Assembly: GCA_021613535.1 (NCBI GenBank)
Contig: CP075492.1
Coordinates: 20,026,001-20,090,000 of the forward strand
Source: Adineta vaga
Lineage: Eukaryota > Rotifera
Length of the DNA: 64,000 bases
Reading direction: 5' to 3'
In this document: positions 1 to 10,311 of the stretch, piece by piece
Position numbering within the stretch: position 1 is the stretch's first letter
How the letters are laid out: each line of letters starts with the position of its first letter
The notes under the pieces: generated by a model
What the model saw: only the letters and a program-made list of their open reading frames with translations
Databases searched by the model: none
What the model was told of the DNA's origin: nothing
Program-made: the position numbers and the translations under genes

Positions 1-156
1 GATGGTTGTCTTTGTGCTTCATATACGTATCCGATAGTTATGTATAGAATGATTAATTCAATGTGGTTAGACAGCAATGAACTTGAAAATATAGATTCAG
101 CTCGGAAGAATTGCTCATTATAAAGTATAAAGATCCGATGCTGACGCAAGTTGTGG

Positions 157-705
157 CTATCGATGGATGATTACATGGTAGTAGTTGAAGTTCATTTTTT
201 TGTATTCTTTCATACAATAGTAACAATCTTTCTTGCGTTCAACGAGAAACAATGCACATCGGTAATGAATAAGTGCTCGAGTAAAATTTTGAAATGTACT
301 ATACGTCAACGCTATATTACTTTGAACAATAGCAAACCAAGTTGAAGAGAATCCGACAGTATCTGCCATTTCATTCAAAGCTTTTTGATAATATTGCATA
401 GCTGTATCTAAGTTGCCTTGTTATCGGCAAATTTCTCCAAGATTATTATAAACAACACCTATGTCACGGCGAGTATTAGGTAGTTCAACTAATAATAAAT
501 GATAAATATGTGTCGCTCGTTTAAAATCACCAACTTTTGACACAAGCAAACCGAGTTCAACTAAAGATGATTGTGCACCCAGATGGCTTTTAAAATAAGA
601 CATCAGATCATCGATTTCCTTTTTCACTTCGTTCCTAAGTTTTAAGTTAATTAACCAAATATTGTCAAGAGGTAAATCAACACTTTCTATATGAAAAATA
701 CATCC
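157..705 (-). pseudogene. C-terminal helical-repeat tail of a bdelloid ART-type protein, broken
   Basis: The minus-strand frame reads TPR-like helices (GEICR, then QGNLDTAMQYYQKAL, then NIALTYSTFQNFTRALIHY). This is the kind of tail that follows the catalytic domain in bdelloid ADP-ribosyltransferases. One in-frame TAA at 421-423 splits it between GEICR and QGNLD, where a glutamine codon would fit. After about residue 60 of the second part the repeat pattern is lost. Upstream the frame stays open with no start until it runs into the TG-rich hairpin at 706-778, so the catalytic part is missing. Best read as a dead 3' fragment; the ART assignment rests on family resemblance only. Confidence 0.55.
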
Positions 706-778
706 ATCTTGAGGGTGAGGGTGAGGTAGAAAAGCAATAAAGATACCTCAAACCCAGACTCACACCCACCCTTAAGAT
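706..778. repeat. Telomere-like TG/CA hairpin, copy 1
   Basis: The left arm starts ATCTTGAGGGTGAGGGTGAG and the right arm ends CACCCACCCTTAAGAT, its reverse complement with mismatches. An AT-rich spacer of about 16 bases separates them. The ART-like fragment on the left stops here. Confidence 0.8.
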
Positions 779-1170
779 GATCTAGATTTTGTTCAGACTA
801 AAGAATTTCTCAAACGACAAAAGTTTTCTATATGATATAAATAATCACAAGAATAATTCTGTTATATTTCTCCATCACTACAAAAAAAAACAGAAGAACG
901 AACGAACGTTATGCACGTGGACGTTATTAAGTAAATATAACTTTTGCTATGTGCTGCCTAACAGGTAAGTGATATTGTGAGTTGATGGTGCAATACAGTT
1001 GCGAAGCTTTGATGAGTGCGTAATGTGGAAAATTCCAATTTGATTTTTTTTCAAATATTAGTCGATGTTATGAAAGCAGAAATGATAAAAATTTATATAA
1101 AAAGACTATTGTGACGTTGTTGAATTATTAGGCTTGATTACTAACGATTATATTTTCTTCTATAGATAAA
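779..1170. other. Non-coding, upstream of the E2-like gene
   Basis: No convincing coding frame. A polypyrimidine-AG (TTTTCTTCTATAG, AG at 1164-1165) lies five bases before the ATG at 1171, so an upstream leader exon is possible. Confidence 0.4.
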
Positions 1171-1632
1171 ATGACTACGAGAATGAAAGTGCTTGACAAA
1201 CAAATCCTTTCATTAGAAAAAAATGCTGAAACAACAAAATTTTCTATAACTCTGATAAATGCTGACGATCCAGACCACTATCAAGCAACCATACGTGGTC
1301 CAGTTGATAGTCCCTTCGAAGATGGTATGTATTTGCTCGATGTACAATTTGCCACTGAGTATCCTTTCAAACCACCGAAAATAAAATTTTTAACAAGAAT
1401 TTTTCATCCGAATATTCGTGAAGATGGAGCAATTTATTTGAATATACTCTACGATGCATGGACTCCAGTGTATACGATCGAAAAAACCTTTTTATCAATT
1501 CAATCGCTTCTTTCTTCACCTGATACCAATGTGTCAATGGTCGGTAACAAAGAAGCGGCTCGACTTTATCTCCATGATCGCAATAAATACGATCAACACG
1601 TTCGTTCGTATACTCAAAAATATACACTATGA
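1171..1632 (+). CDS. Ubiquitin-conjugating E2-fold protein lacking the catalytic cysteine
   Basis: 153 residues, about the length of a single UBC domain. Visible UBC landmarks are the YxATIxGPxDSPFEDG loop (residues 37-52), YPFKPPKIKF (64-73) and HPNI (79-82). In active E2s the stretch after HPN-IxEDG reads ICLDIL with the thioester cysteine; here it is IYLNIL, with Tyr89 in place of Cys and Asn91 in place of Asp. Both changes are explained by single G-to-A substitutions. The frame is otherwise intact and the flanking W97-T-P is kept. It should fold but cannot form a ubiquitin thioester, so it would be a UEV-like pseudo-enzyme or an early pseudogene. Fold assignment is firm, role unknown. Confidence 0.85.
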   Translation: MTTRMKVLDKQILSLEKNAETTKFSITLINADDPDHYQATIRGPVDSPFEDGMYLLDVQFATEYPFKPPKIKFLTRIFHPNIREDGAIYLNILYDAWTPVYTIEKTFLSIQSLLSSPDTNVSMVGNKEAARLYLHDRNKYDQHVRSYTQKYTL

Positions 1633-1871
1633 ATATTAACCATTGTGATTGAATATCTTTTCGAAAAATAAATCAGACATTTGTATTTTTATATTGAGGA
1701 TGTCGATGAGTTTACCAAGAAAACATTCAATAAAATCAAAAAATACCTTAATTATCTTGTTATAGAAGTAGGAGAGAGTATGTGAGTTTTTTATAATATC
1801 ATTATTGGATAGTAGCGACGATTGTTTGGCTGATATGTAAGGTTGTTGTCGATCTAGAATAGGATGTAGTA

Positions 1872-1944
1872 TTTGAGGGTGTGGGTGTGAGTGTGAGTAT
1901 ATCTCATTTGAAAACACTCATATCCACCCACACCCACACCCTTT
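1872..1944. repeat. Telomere-like TG/CA hairpin, copy 2
   Basis: Left arm TTGAGGGTGTGGGTGTGAG, right arm CCACCCACACCCACACCC, with an AT-rich spacer. It lies 240 bp after the E2-like stop codon. Confidence 0.85.
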
Positions 1945-2925
1945 TTCTGTGTCTTCGTAAATATAAATTGCTTTTTAAAATACAATATCATATTGAGTGA
2001 CATTTATGTAAATAAAAATGACTAAAATAAATAGAATGATAACTTGATGAGAATCGGTCAAGACAATTTATACTTATATTCATTAGTTGCATTGTCGACC
2101 TTTATTTCTTTAACAAAATTTTGATGACTAATTCTTTATGAAAGATGATAAATCATGATACTTCGTTTATAAAATTATTTTTTATTTTTTATTCGATTCG
2201 ATATGATTATCTTTCAAGATTTAAACTATTTCTCATACTGATAATCGATGAAATCTTTTGAATATTTAAAAATACGGTGTGACTGATTGTATGGCTATAT
2301 TCCTTCTACAATTATACCCATACACACGCGATTTAATGTCTATTGAAACTATTGTTGATGAATCACAAATAAGATGAACTGTATATATCTCAAATTATCT
2401 CAGAACAAAATAACAACAAAGGAAGGCTAATCGGAAGTAGAATAGGAAAAAGATCATCTATAATTGAATTGAAGAGAAAGGAAACGTCAGTTAAAAGGAT
2501 ATCCGTCATTTCTATTAGTATCATACTTTTAATTATTAGAAGACAAAGTTCATCTAAAACATCTCTGTTGAATTATATTTATATGATTTCAATCAATTAT
2601 AATTCAATTTTCATTGCTATATAGAAAAAGATCTTATCTAAGGCGTTCCATCTTATTACTCTACACGCTTAAAGTGTAATAATTAATAATCATCAAGAAA
2701 TAACATCTCGATTTTTCTTTCGGATCATCTAGTATAAATTTATATGTTTTGTATTATTATTTACGGATAAGTCTTATATTATTGGAGTGTTTCCTGATAT
2801 GGGATGGTCTTTCAATTTGGGGAGGAGTTTAGTTTATATTTAGATAATTATAACGATAGAAATCACATCTACTTGCGAATATAGAAGGTAGAAAACTAGA
2901 GTTCTACTAGAGATTATTTTCAGAT
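1945..2925. other. Intergenic, no gene seen
   Basis: AT-rich sequence with short frames only. An acceptor-like TTTTCAG ends at 2923, two bases before the GPCR ATG, which could mark a spliced leader exon for that gene. Confidence 0.4.
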
Positions 2926-3978
2926 ATGTCGAATTCAATGTATGATTCGTATATGGATATTATTACTGCTACAAATTGGATAATTAAAATCATTCTACCG
3001 ATTCAAATGGTCTTTGGAACATTTGGTAATGTGCTGAATATCATTATCTTTACTCGTCCTAATTTACGTATCAATCCATGTTCAACATACTTTTTAGTCA
3101 GTTCAATCAATAATCTTTTAAGTATTTATTTAAATACATTGGTTGAATATGTTTCAGCTGTTTGGAATTCAAATTTATTAGCAAACAATAATATCTTATG
3201 TAAAATAAGTATTCTTATTCGATATATTCCCTTTTCACTTATTATATGGTTTCCTGTTCTTGCCAGTATCGATCGATTTCTGTCAAGTTGTCGAAGTGTA
3301 CGACTTCGTCAGTTAAGTTCTTTGACGATAGCACGACGAGTAATCGTGAGTACCTATACAATTTTTCTTTTAAGTCATATACACATGTTAGTATACTATG
3401 AATCGTCCTCGACCGATAGTCAATTTATTTGTATGACAGTATCCTTGGAATACATTTTGTTCGTTAATATCTTTGATCCTCTTGTGACTTGTATTTTACC
3501 AATATTCTTTATGTGTGTTTTTGGTATCTTAATTGTATATAATGTTCGTGGTGTTCGCAATCGTATTGTTACACATAGTAGTACTGTAAGAAATGAACGT
3601 TTACGTTCGAATGATCGTCAAATGACTAAAATGATTTTAATCCAAATACTCATTACTACTTTAATTTCACTTCCATATGCAGGTACTTCTGTTTCCTATA
3701 CAGTTGGTTTATTTCTAGTTAACTACAGTTATTCATTGTTAGTAACAATAATCTATCAATGTGCTAAGGTTGTAGCCATATTACTTTATCATACTAATCC
3801 TGTCATTGGATTTTATATCTACGTACTCACAAATCTCAAATTTCGCAATGAAATGAAACATTGTCTTCGTTTGGCATTTAATATCGTATTGACTAAATTG
3901 AGTCTGATTAGATTTCCTACGGCAACTATTACAGATCAAAGTAAAAGAATAAGAAATCAAATTCATCCTGTACAATAG
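2926..3978 (+). CDS. Rhodopsin-family GPCR (FMRFamide/peptide-receptor type)
   Basis: 350 residues with seven hydrophobic segments. TM1 contains GTFGNVLNI (the GN of family A), and TM2 follows the loop RPNLRINPCSTYFL. TM3 ends in ASIDRF, the counterpart of DRY. There is a basic third loop before TM6, and TM7 has NPVIGFYIYVL, the counterpart of NPxxY. A cysteine before TM3 (ILCK) and one in the second extracellular loop (FICM) would form the usual disulphide. It is single-exon, as many bdelloid peptide GPCRs are. Ligand unknown; the peptide-receptor label comes from general resemblance. Confidence 0.85.
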   Translation: MSNSMYDSYMDIITATNWIIKIILPIQMVFGTFGNVLNIIIFTRPNLRINPCSTYFLVSSINNLLSIYLNTLVEYVSAVWNSNLLANNNILCKISILIRYIPFSLIIWFPVLASIDRFLSSCRSVRLRQLSSLTIARRVIVSTYTIFLLSHIHMLVYYESSSTDSQFICMTVSLEYILFVNIFDPLVTCILPIFFMCVFGILIVYNVRGVRNRIVTHSSTVRNERLRSNDRQMTKMILIQILITTLISLPYAGTSVSYTVGLFLVNYSYSLLVTIIYQCAKVVAILLYHTNPVIGFYIYVLTNLKFRNEMKHCLRLAFNIVLTKLSLIRFPTATITDQSKRIRNQIHPVQ

Positions 3979-4508
3979 AAATACAAACTAACAACGACCA
4001 TTCGACAAAAAAAACAGATTTTTATTTAAATCGATATGTATTCGAGCATTTCAAAATATTTTATTCATATGTTGTCATGTACTGTATTAAATTATTTGTT
4101 ACCAAATAAATTAAAGAAAAACATATCACGAGTATCAAACAACAGGAAAGTTTTATCATAAAGTAAAGTTGGAAAAAAACTACTCGACTTGTATTGCTGA
4201 GTCATTTTATTGTTCTATTATCTACATATTCTTTGATTATCTTTGCATACTTTCAATATTTTAAGACAAAAATTTCCATGAAATAAAATGGAAGAATGCA
4301 CAAATTTTTTATCAATACATTTAGGTGATACTCTAAATCATGATAATTATCAAATTATTTGGTTAGATTCAAAAATTCGATTCTTTAGAGAAGTTCGATA
4401 ATTATATAAAAACAGTGAAAAGTGAACGAAAAATTCTTCTTGTTTTCACTGATTTCTTTGGACATATAGAAAATTTTCTTGATCTTCATCAAATTTAATC
4501 GATTTATG
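3979..4508. other. Intergenic, no gene seen
   Basis: AT-rich 3' flank of the GPCR. AATAAA-like motifs occur shortly after the stop codon and may serve polyadenylation. No coding frame stands out. Confidence 0.4.
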
Positions 4509-4510
4509 TA

Positions 4511-5366
4511 CGGGGTGCAAAAGTCAATTAACTCAAAAAAAGAATTGAATATCTCCTTAACAGCTCAAGCAAATGAGTTGATTTTTTTATTGATGATAGA
4601 GGCATGTTCAAGCTTTATTTTGATAAAGACATGCCAAGAGAAACTCTTTGTTAAGTATTACTAAGGATCTCATCGAAGAAAAATTTACTTTTTTTTTACA
4701 AATAGGAGAAAAATAGTGTATGATAAAGAAAAATATAGACTATCAAGAAAAAAGACATATTTACTCTTAGTTCTTCTCTGTATCGTGAAATACATGGCAT
4801 AGCTCTTTATTGAGATGAAAAGCGAAAGATATCGACATGCTACAATCAATATTTTGTTTATATTCTTTAAAAAATGAACAATGTTTTAGCGCAGATGTTC
4901 GAATTGTTTCCCTTCTGTATTAATACACATTTGACAATGATCAGCAACAGAACGACAAATTTTTTGACATAATTCGACATCATCATTGATTGATATTAAT
5001 TCTTGTTCGATTAGTGACTTCAGACGATTAGTATTACAAGGATTTTGAGCATAAACACGGTCTTTTAACATTTCCCATAGTGAAAAATCATATGAAGTTA
5101 AATCTGGAGATCTTGGTGGCCACTCAATAGTTTACATAATTTATTATATTTGTTCTTAATGAATTGTCTTTGCTTATGGAACATTATTTTTCTCTTATTT
5201 GTAAAAAAAAAAGTAAATTTTTCTTTGATGAGATCCTTAGTAATACTTAACAAAGGGTTTCTCTTGAACATGTCTCTATCATCAATAAAAAGATCAACTC
5301 ATTTGCTTGAGCTGTTGAGGAGATATTCAATTCTTTTTCTGAGTTAAGTGATTCTTACATCCCCTG
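4511..5366. mobile_element. Fold-back Tc1/mariner derivative with ~200 bp terminal inverted repeats
   Basis: The two ends are inverted copies. The left starts CGGGGTGCAAAAG and the right, reverse-complemented, starts CAGGGGATGTAAG. Both continue into TTAACTCA, AAGAATTGAATATCTCC and then about 150 further matching bases, reaching about 4713 and 5178. A TA dinucleotide flanks each end (4509-4510 and 5367-5368), the target duplication expected for this superfamily. The interior keeps only the 3' part of a transposase gene on the minus strand. An internally deleted, non-autonomous copy. Confidence 0.75.
4886..5131 (-). pseudogene. C-terminal fragment of a Tc1/mariner transposase
   Basis: The minus frame reads IEWPPRSPDLTSYDFSLWEM followed by LKDRVYA and a helical tail, ending at the stop at 4886. 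WPPxSPDLxxxDFxLW is the block around the last catalytic acidic residue in Tc1/mariner enzymes. Everything upstream (HTH, first two catalytic acids) is absent, replaced by the right-hand inverted repeat. Confidence 0.7.
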
Positions 5367-5874
5367 TATATATATATCTAGGTATCGAAACAAATGCGAT
5401 ATAGAATAAAATATATGTTTAAGAGGATGAAAAAAGAAATTTCATATTACAAGATATTTGTTCTCTTATCTATTGTACGTGACGGGAAATTTTCATTTTA
5501 CCCACAGTTCTATAAATATCATTTATATACTATAGATATTCACATACACAAATAATTATCATATTCTTTCAAATAAAGGTAAGTGTAAATGTTATTTTCT
5601 ACTTATATCTTATAATTTTCGTTTTGAGAACTGATTCTTTTGTAAATTGCAATAGTTTCTTTTTAGGACAAACTAGAGATAAAATGATAGTGAAGATTAC
5701 ATGAAGATAAAGCATCATTTTTAATCAAATAAATTACATTTACATTATTGTATTGTACATTAGTTGACAATGATTTTTCTTATTATTTCATATTGACAAT
5801 ATTAACAATTCTTTAATATATCAAATTTAGATATACTTGGCCTTTTTTTTTGTTTTGTTTTAGTTATCAATACA
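5367..5874. other. Intergenic, no gene seen
   Basis: A short TA microsatellite follows the element, then AT-rich DNA. The pair AAAG-GTAAGTG at 5576-5585 and TTTTTAG near 5667 could be an intron of a leader for the NHL gene, but no coding supports it. Confidence 0.3.
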
Positions 5875-7083
5875 ATGATATTATTCAAGTTCTTCTATAT
5901 ATTTGTCTGGTTATATAAAATTAATACTCTTGCTCTTGATATAAAATCAGAATCAGAAAAGTTAAGTTTAGCCAACCATGTGTTTAATACAGAAATATTT
6001 GCGCAATTCAATTATCAAGGTAATGAAATTTATATTTGTACTGGTGCATCTAGAAAGTGAACTTTCTATTATGTACCAGTAAATACTAATTGTTCAAAAG
6101 ACAAATGAATATATAAAATAGAAAATGAAGTTCGAATCAAATTAATGTTAAGTCAGAAAAAAACCTTGAGAATTCTAGAACAGTATGATGATGATGAAAA
6201 TAAATTATTTTGAGAGCAAAGAGTATATAGAATATTTTCAAAATACATTTTTTTAAAGTGATATTTGTAGTTTTATAAATTAATTTCAAAATATACCAAA
6301 TAAAATAACAACGTTTTTTTCTTTTCGAAAAATACAAAAAAAAAAACTTTTCATTTTGTCTCGTTGTAGAAACAAACTTTAACAAATGGAAACAAAATGG
6401 TACTACTGTTGCTGGAGGAAATGGAGAAGGACAGGAATTAAATCAATTCAATCATCCAATTCGTATCTTTGTTGATCAAAATAAAAATATTTTTATTGTT
6501 GATTTGTCTAATCATCGTATTGTGAAATGGAAATTAGGTGAAAAATGAAATAAGAAGATGGAAAATTGGAGAAAAAGGTGAAGGAATATTAGTTGCTGGT
6601 GGAAATGGAAGAGGAAATCAACTCAATCAATTGAATTTTCCTACTTATATTTTTGTTGATAATGAACAATCGATTTATGTTTCAGATTCTGGAAATCATC
6701 GTGTAATGAAATGGAATAAAGATGCAAAAGAAGGTTTAATTGTTGCTGGAGGAAATCGTAAAGGAGATGATTTTAATCAATTGAGTTCTCCTGGTGGATT
6801 GTTTGTTGATAATTATAGTCAAATATATGTGGCAGATACTGGGAATCATCGAATAATGCGTTGGAGTGAAAGAGCAAAAGAAGGTGAAATAATCGTTGGT
6901 GGAAATGAAATGGGACTAAATTCAAATCAATTGTATGTACCCACTGATTTATCATTTGATTTAGAAGGAAATCTTTATGTTGCTGATTATGGAAATAATC
7001 GAATTCAAAGATTTGATTTAATTTCTAATCAAAATTTATTAAAAGAACAGAAAAAGAAACATTTATTTCTTTTTTTTGTCTAA
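5875..7083 (+). pseudogene. Secreted NHL-repeat beta-propeller gene with a frameshifting partial duplication
   Basis: Exon 1 (5875-6019) encodes a hydrophobic leader (MILFKFFYIFVWLYKINTLA) and a short linker. A CAAG|GTAATG donor and a TTGTAG acceptor (6368-6369) join it in frame to exon 2 at 6370. NHL repeats follow: GGNGxGxxLNQLxxPxxIFVD...IYVxDxxNHRxxKW, about four copies up to YVADYGNNRIQRF. At 6530-6575 a stretch of about 31 bases is almost repeated (WKLGEK then RRWKIGEK). This shifts the frame and puts a TGA after the first copy. Without it the reading frame would be continuous. NHL propellers are usually binding scaffolds. Recent pseudogene or assembly artefact. Confidence 0.65.
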
Positions 7084-8157
7084 AAAGAATTTTTTTGTGA
7101 AAGAAAAAGAAAAGAAATGAAATTTTGAAATGTACTTTAAATATGACAATTAGAATGTCTAATTCAATGAAATTTTTATAATAATTAAAAGACGAAATTA
7201 AAAGAAATTCGTCTAGTTTTGTTTTTCAAATCATCATAAAAATAAAATATCAAATATATATTAAATAATTTTATATAAAATTCAAAAGAATCTGAAATAT
7301 TAAAATCTATTTTAAAGTAAATAGTTGTTCTTTTTCTTCATGTCATGTTTAACATATATCTTTTCAAATAGAAGAAACTTTAACAATAATTCTAAATAAG
7401 AATTGTGAATATTTATATTAATTTCTTATTTTTATATAAATCTTGAAAATATTTATTATAGAATTAAACCAATATTGATTCAGATCTTTTATTTTTGAAT
7501 ATAAGGGTGAGAATATATCTTATTTATCATATTCGCTTGTCTATTGAAAATATCTTACATAAATAATAATTAGATATTGTTGTTCGTTAAACTAAATTTC
7601 TTACATTACATGAAATATCAAAACTATTACAAGTATAGATAAAAATAGTAACATAAACAATCGAAAAGAAATGATATTGTCTATAATTATTGTTGTAATG
7701 AGATTTTTTTATGATTCTAATGTAATTATGATGTAAAGATCGAAGAACAAATGATATGAATGTTTAAAAAAAAAGGATTGTATAATTATGATGAATCAAC
7801 TATACAAATATGATATTGTTGATTAATATTATAATAAATTGATAAACATAGATTATCTTTCTTTTAATTTTAGTTATAAATAAAAGAATATTTAATGTAT
7901 TATTTATAAGATCAAAATCAAACATAGAGTTTCATATGATTTGTAATATTATTTAAATTATTAACAAGAGTAATTGATTCGTTCATGTTTATGCACTTTG
8001 TAATAATCGTGCAGTTTAAAAGAACGTTTTTATATATAATAATGATCATTTATGAGAGACATCGTTAGGATTTTCACTTTAAAGAAATGGATCTACCAGA
8101 AAATAATCTCGTTGCGGTTAGATCATTTTAGCTCGTCTTTGACGTTGCCGTTATTCA
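7084..8157. other. AT-rich intergenic stretch, nothing recognised
   Basis: Over 1 kb of very AT-rich sequence with no frame above background on either strand and no recognisable repeat structure. Confidence 0.5.
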
Positions 8158-8498
8158 TTATTCATGAGTAACACTAACATCAGTTATTCCATATATTAAG
8201 TCAAGTTCATCTTGAGCACAACTTTTAATTTCGAAATCATCTGATCTTCGAAATCCATTTGATAACATTCTGATTAAATTGATCCGATTTTGTGAAGTAG
8301 TAATCATTAATATTGTATTTTCACACTTATAAAAATGATTAAAATAGAAATTTACTTTTTCTTCATTTGAACATAATTTCAAAAGAAGAATTTCTAATTC
8401 AAGAACTCGTTCATCTGTTTCATCAAATAAGAAGTTAGTTAAATCATATGATCTTTGTTTTACCTCTCTATTCTTTCGTAGATATAAATTAGATATAT
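8158..8498 (-). pseudogene. Unrecognised gene fragment ending at a hairpin
   Basis: An open minus frame of about 113 codons with no start: NREVKQRSYDLTNFLF, then LELEILLLKLCSNEEKVNFY, FKCENTILMI-type and GFRRSDDFEIKSCAQDEL segments, ending at the TAA at 8158. Composition and helical periodicity look like a real protein. The frame stays open into the hairpin at 8499 and no matching sequence is seen beyond it. I do not recognise the family. Probably the 3' end of a truncated gene. Confidence 0.4.
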
Positions 8499-8576
8499 AG
8501 GGTGGGTGTGGATGAGGATGTGGGTGAAAATAAATGTATGTTTATCATTTTACACCCACCCTCACCCTCTCAAGAT
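8499..8576. repeat. Telomere-like TG/CA hairpin, copy 3
   Basis: Left arm GGGTGGGTGTGGATGAGG, right arm CACCCACCCTCACCC followed by TCTCAAGAT, the family's usual terminus. AT-rich spacer. Confidence 0.8.
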
Positions 8577-9263
8577 GGTTTGTTTATCACCTGTGGGGTT
8601 TTGCCATCGTCGTTTTGTCGTATATATAATACGTCGGTTTATTTTTTCACAAAGGTAACGTACATTAGAAGTATTTTATTGATATCTATGTCACTTGGTG
8701 TAATCGCTCAAGCAGTGGAGAAAATGCCCAAAATCAATTCTGTTTATCCACTAGAAGCGCATATGATGAAGCTAAAGTCGAAACTTCAACCAGAATCTGT
8801 TGAATCGAGTTATTGTATGGAATACGAAACCAACTAGTGAAGATTTACAACATCATTTTGATAAACTTGATTTGTTAAATGTGGAAGAGAAACAAGTTGT
8901 GCATGGAGAGTTCGATATTATTGAGAAAAGCGGATCAACTTAAGAACGATTTCTTTATACCTATTTTATCGAACAAAAATTAATCGCTACTATTTTCGTC
9001 AAGGTCAATTTCAATACTAATAAAAATCGATTCTAACGAAATTCACTAAAATAGTTCAACTACATCATATGTACCTATGACTGTGACTTTTATTGGATTT
9101 GTAACGATGTTGATTTATCATTATTATTTAGTTAGTTTTTCAATATAATCGGTAGAATGTCTTCAATTATCGGTTTCTATTCAAAAGCACTTTCGCTTAG
9201 AAAAAAGGACTTACTCAAAATATTTCTGATTCGGCTAGTTTATACAATAAGATTGGTCATATA
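8577..9263. other. Intergenic with short coding-like scraps
   Basis: The + frame at about 8724-8837 (MPKINSVYPLEAHMMKLKSK) and the next frame at 8838-8940 (LQHHFDKLDLLNVEEKQVVH) look like decayed pieces of one unrecognised protein. Nothing else is supported. Confidence 0.25.
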
Positions 9264-9327
9264 CAGGGTGTGAGGATGTGGGTGTGTGTGATGAAAGGAA
9301 AGACATTCACACCCACACCTTCCTCTG
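9264..9327. repeat. Telomere-like TG/CA hairpin, copy 4
   Basis: Left arm CAGGGTGTGAGGATGTGGG, right arm TTCACACCCACACCTTCC. A GACA microsatellite follows at about 9392-9412. Confidence 0.75.
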
Positions 9328-9479
9328 GACCCATGGAAGCATTGTGGAAAGTTTGGTGACATTAGCTATTACAGGGACTGAATGCATAGCGAACAGACAG
9401 ACAGACAGACAAACTTTCTTCTTTATATATATAGATAAATAAATTAAATATATCCCAAATAAAATGGGCTAATATATCG

Positions 9480-10245
9480 AGTCCTCGAGATGCTGTTATT
9501 GATGATAATGACTATTTAGTAGCAATAGAACAATCCACAAAGCATTTCGATCGTTTTGACCCAACAAATCTAACCAGACTTGCTAATATACAATTGTCGA
9601 ATTCATCACTGATAATGGCTGTAGCTTTTTCTAGGAATGCTTATTATATTTCATATATGAATGGAATAATAACAGTAATCGATAGTCAAACATTAATAAT
9701 AATATCGAATATTTCAACAAATATCTTTGGTATCCGTAGAATTATTTTTCTTAATAATGGACAAACGATGATTGTTACTTATCTTATGATAATAATAGTA
9801 TTATATTTCTCAATCGAACAAATCTTTTTCCAATTTTATATGAATAAGTTTATATTCGGAAAAAGATAACTTTTCAGGTTCACATGGATTATGACATGTA
9901 AATAATTCATTCTTCTATGTCACATCGCATACAACCAACTCATTTTATTCATTTCAAGCTACTAATTACTATGGAATATGGAATGAATCGTTTGTTTGTC
10001 GAATATTAGGTAAACATAATGAAGGTGATAGTGTATCTGTAACATTAGATAAATGTAATCGATTTTGGTTTACATTTGAAAGAAAAATATAACTTTAATT
10101 TATGATCAATTTGGAACAGAATTAGGTAATTGGTTCTTACCGAATTCGGCTGTTTTTGGTATTAAAATCATGAAGAATTATTTGATGTATATTACCGAAT
10201 CGAATAAAAATCGAATTCGACGTTTTCAACCAAATATTCAATGTT
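9480..10245 (+). pseudogene. Decayed extracellular beta-propeller gene
   Basis: Three frames together resemble the C-terminal blades of bdelloid extracellular propeller proteins. The first reads DYLVAIEQSTKHFDRFDP then IMAVAFSRNAYYISYMNGII to 9869. A middle piece has NYYGIWNESF and LDKCNRFWFTFE. The last reads IYDQFGTELGNWFLPNSAVF then ESNKNRIRRFQPNIQ, ending at 10245. At least two frameshifts separate them. No start or signal peptide is visible upstream. Family call by resemblance only. Confidence 0.45.
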
Positions 10246-10311
10246 AATTTTTCTATTTATTTTCTTTCCAAACAATTTCAATCTTCATTATGAAATAGAA
10301 TTCTCTTTTAT

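Noticed and set aside
706-778. Hairpins as transcription terminators
   Set aside because: They share a conserved end and spacer, occur away from gene ends as often as near them, and this is eukaryotic DNA.
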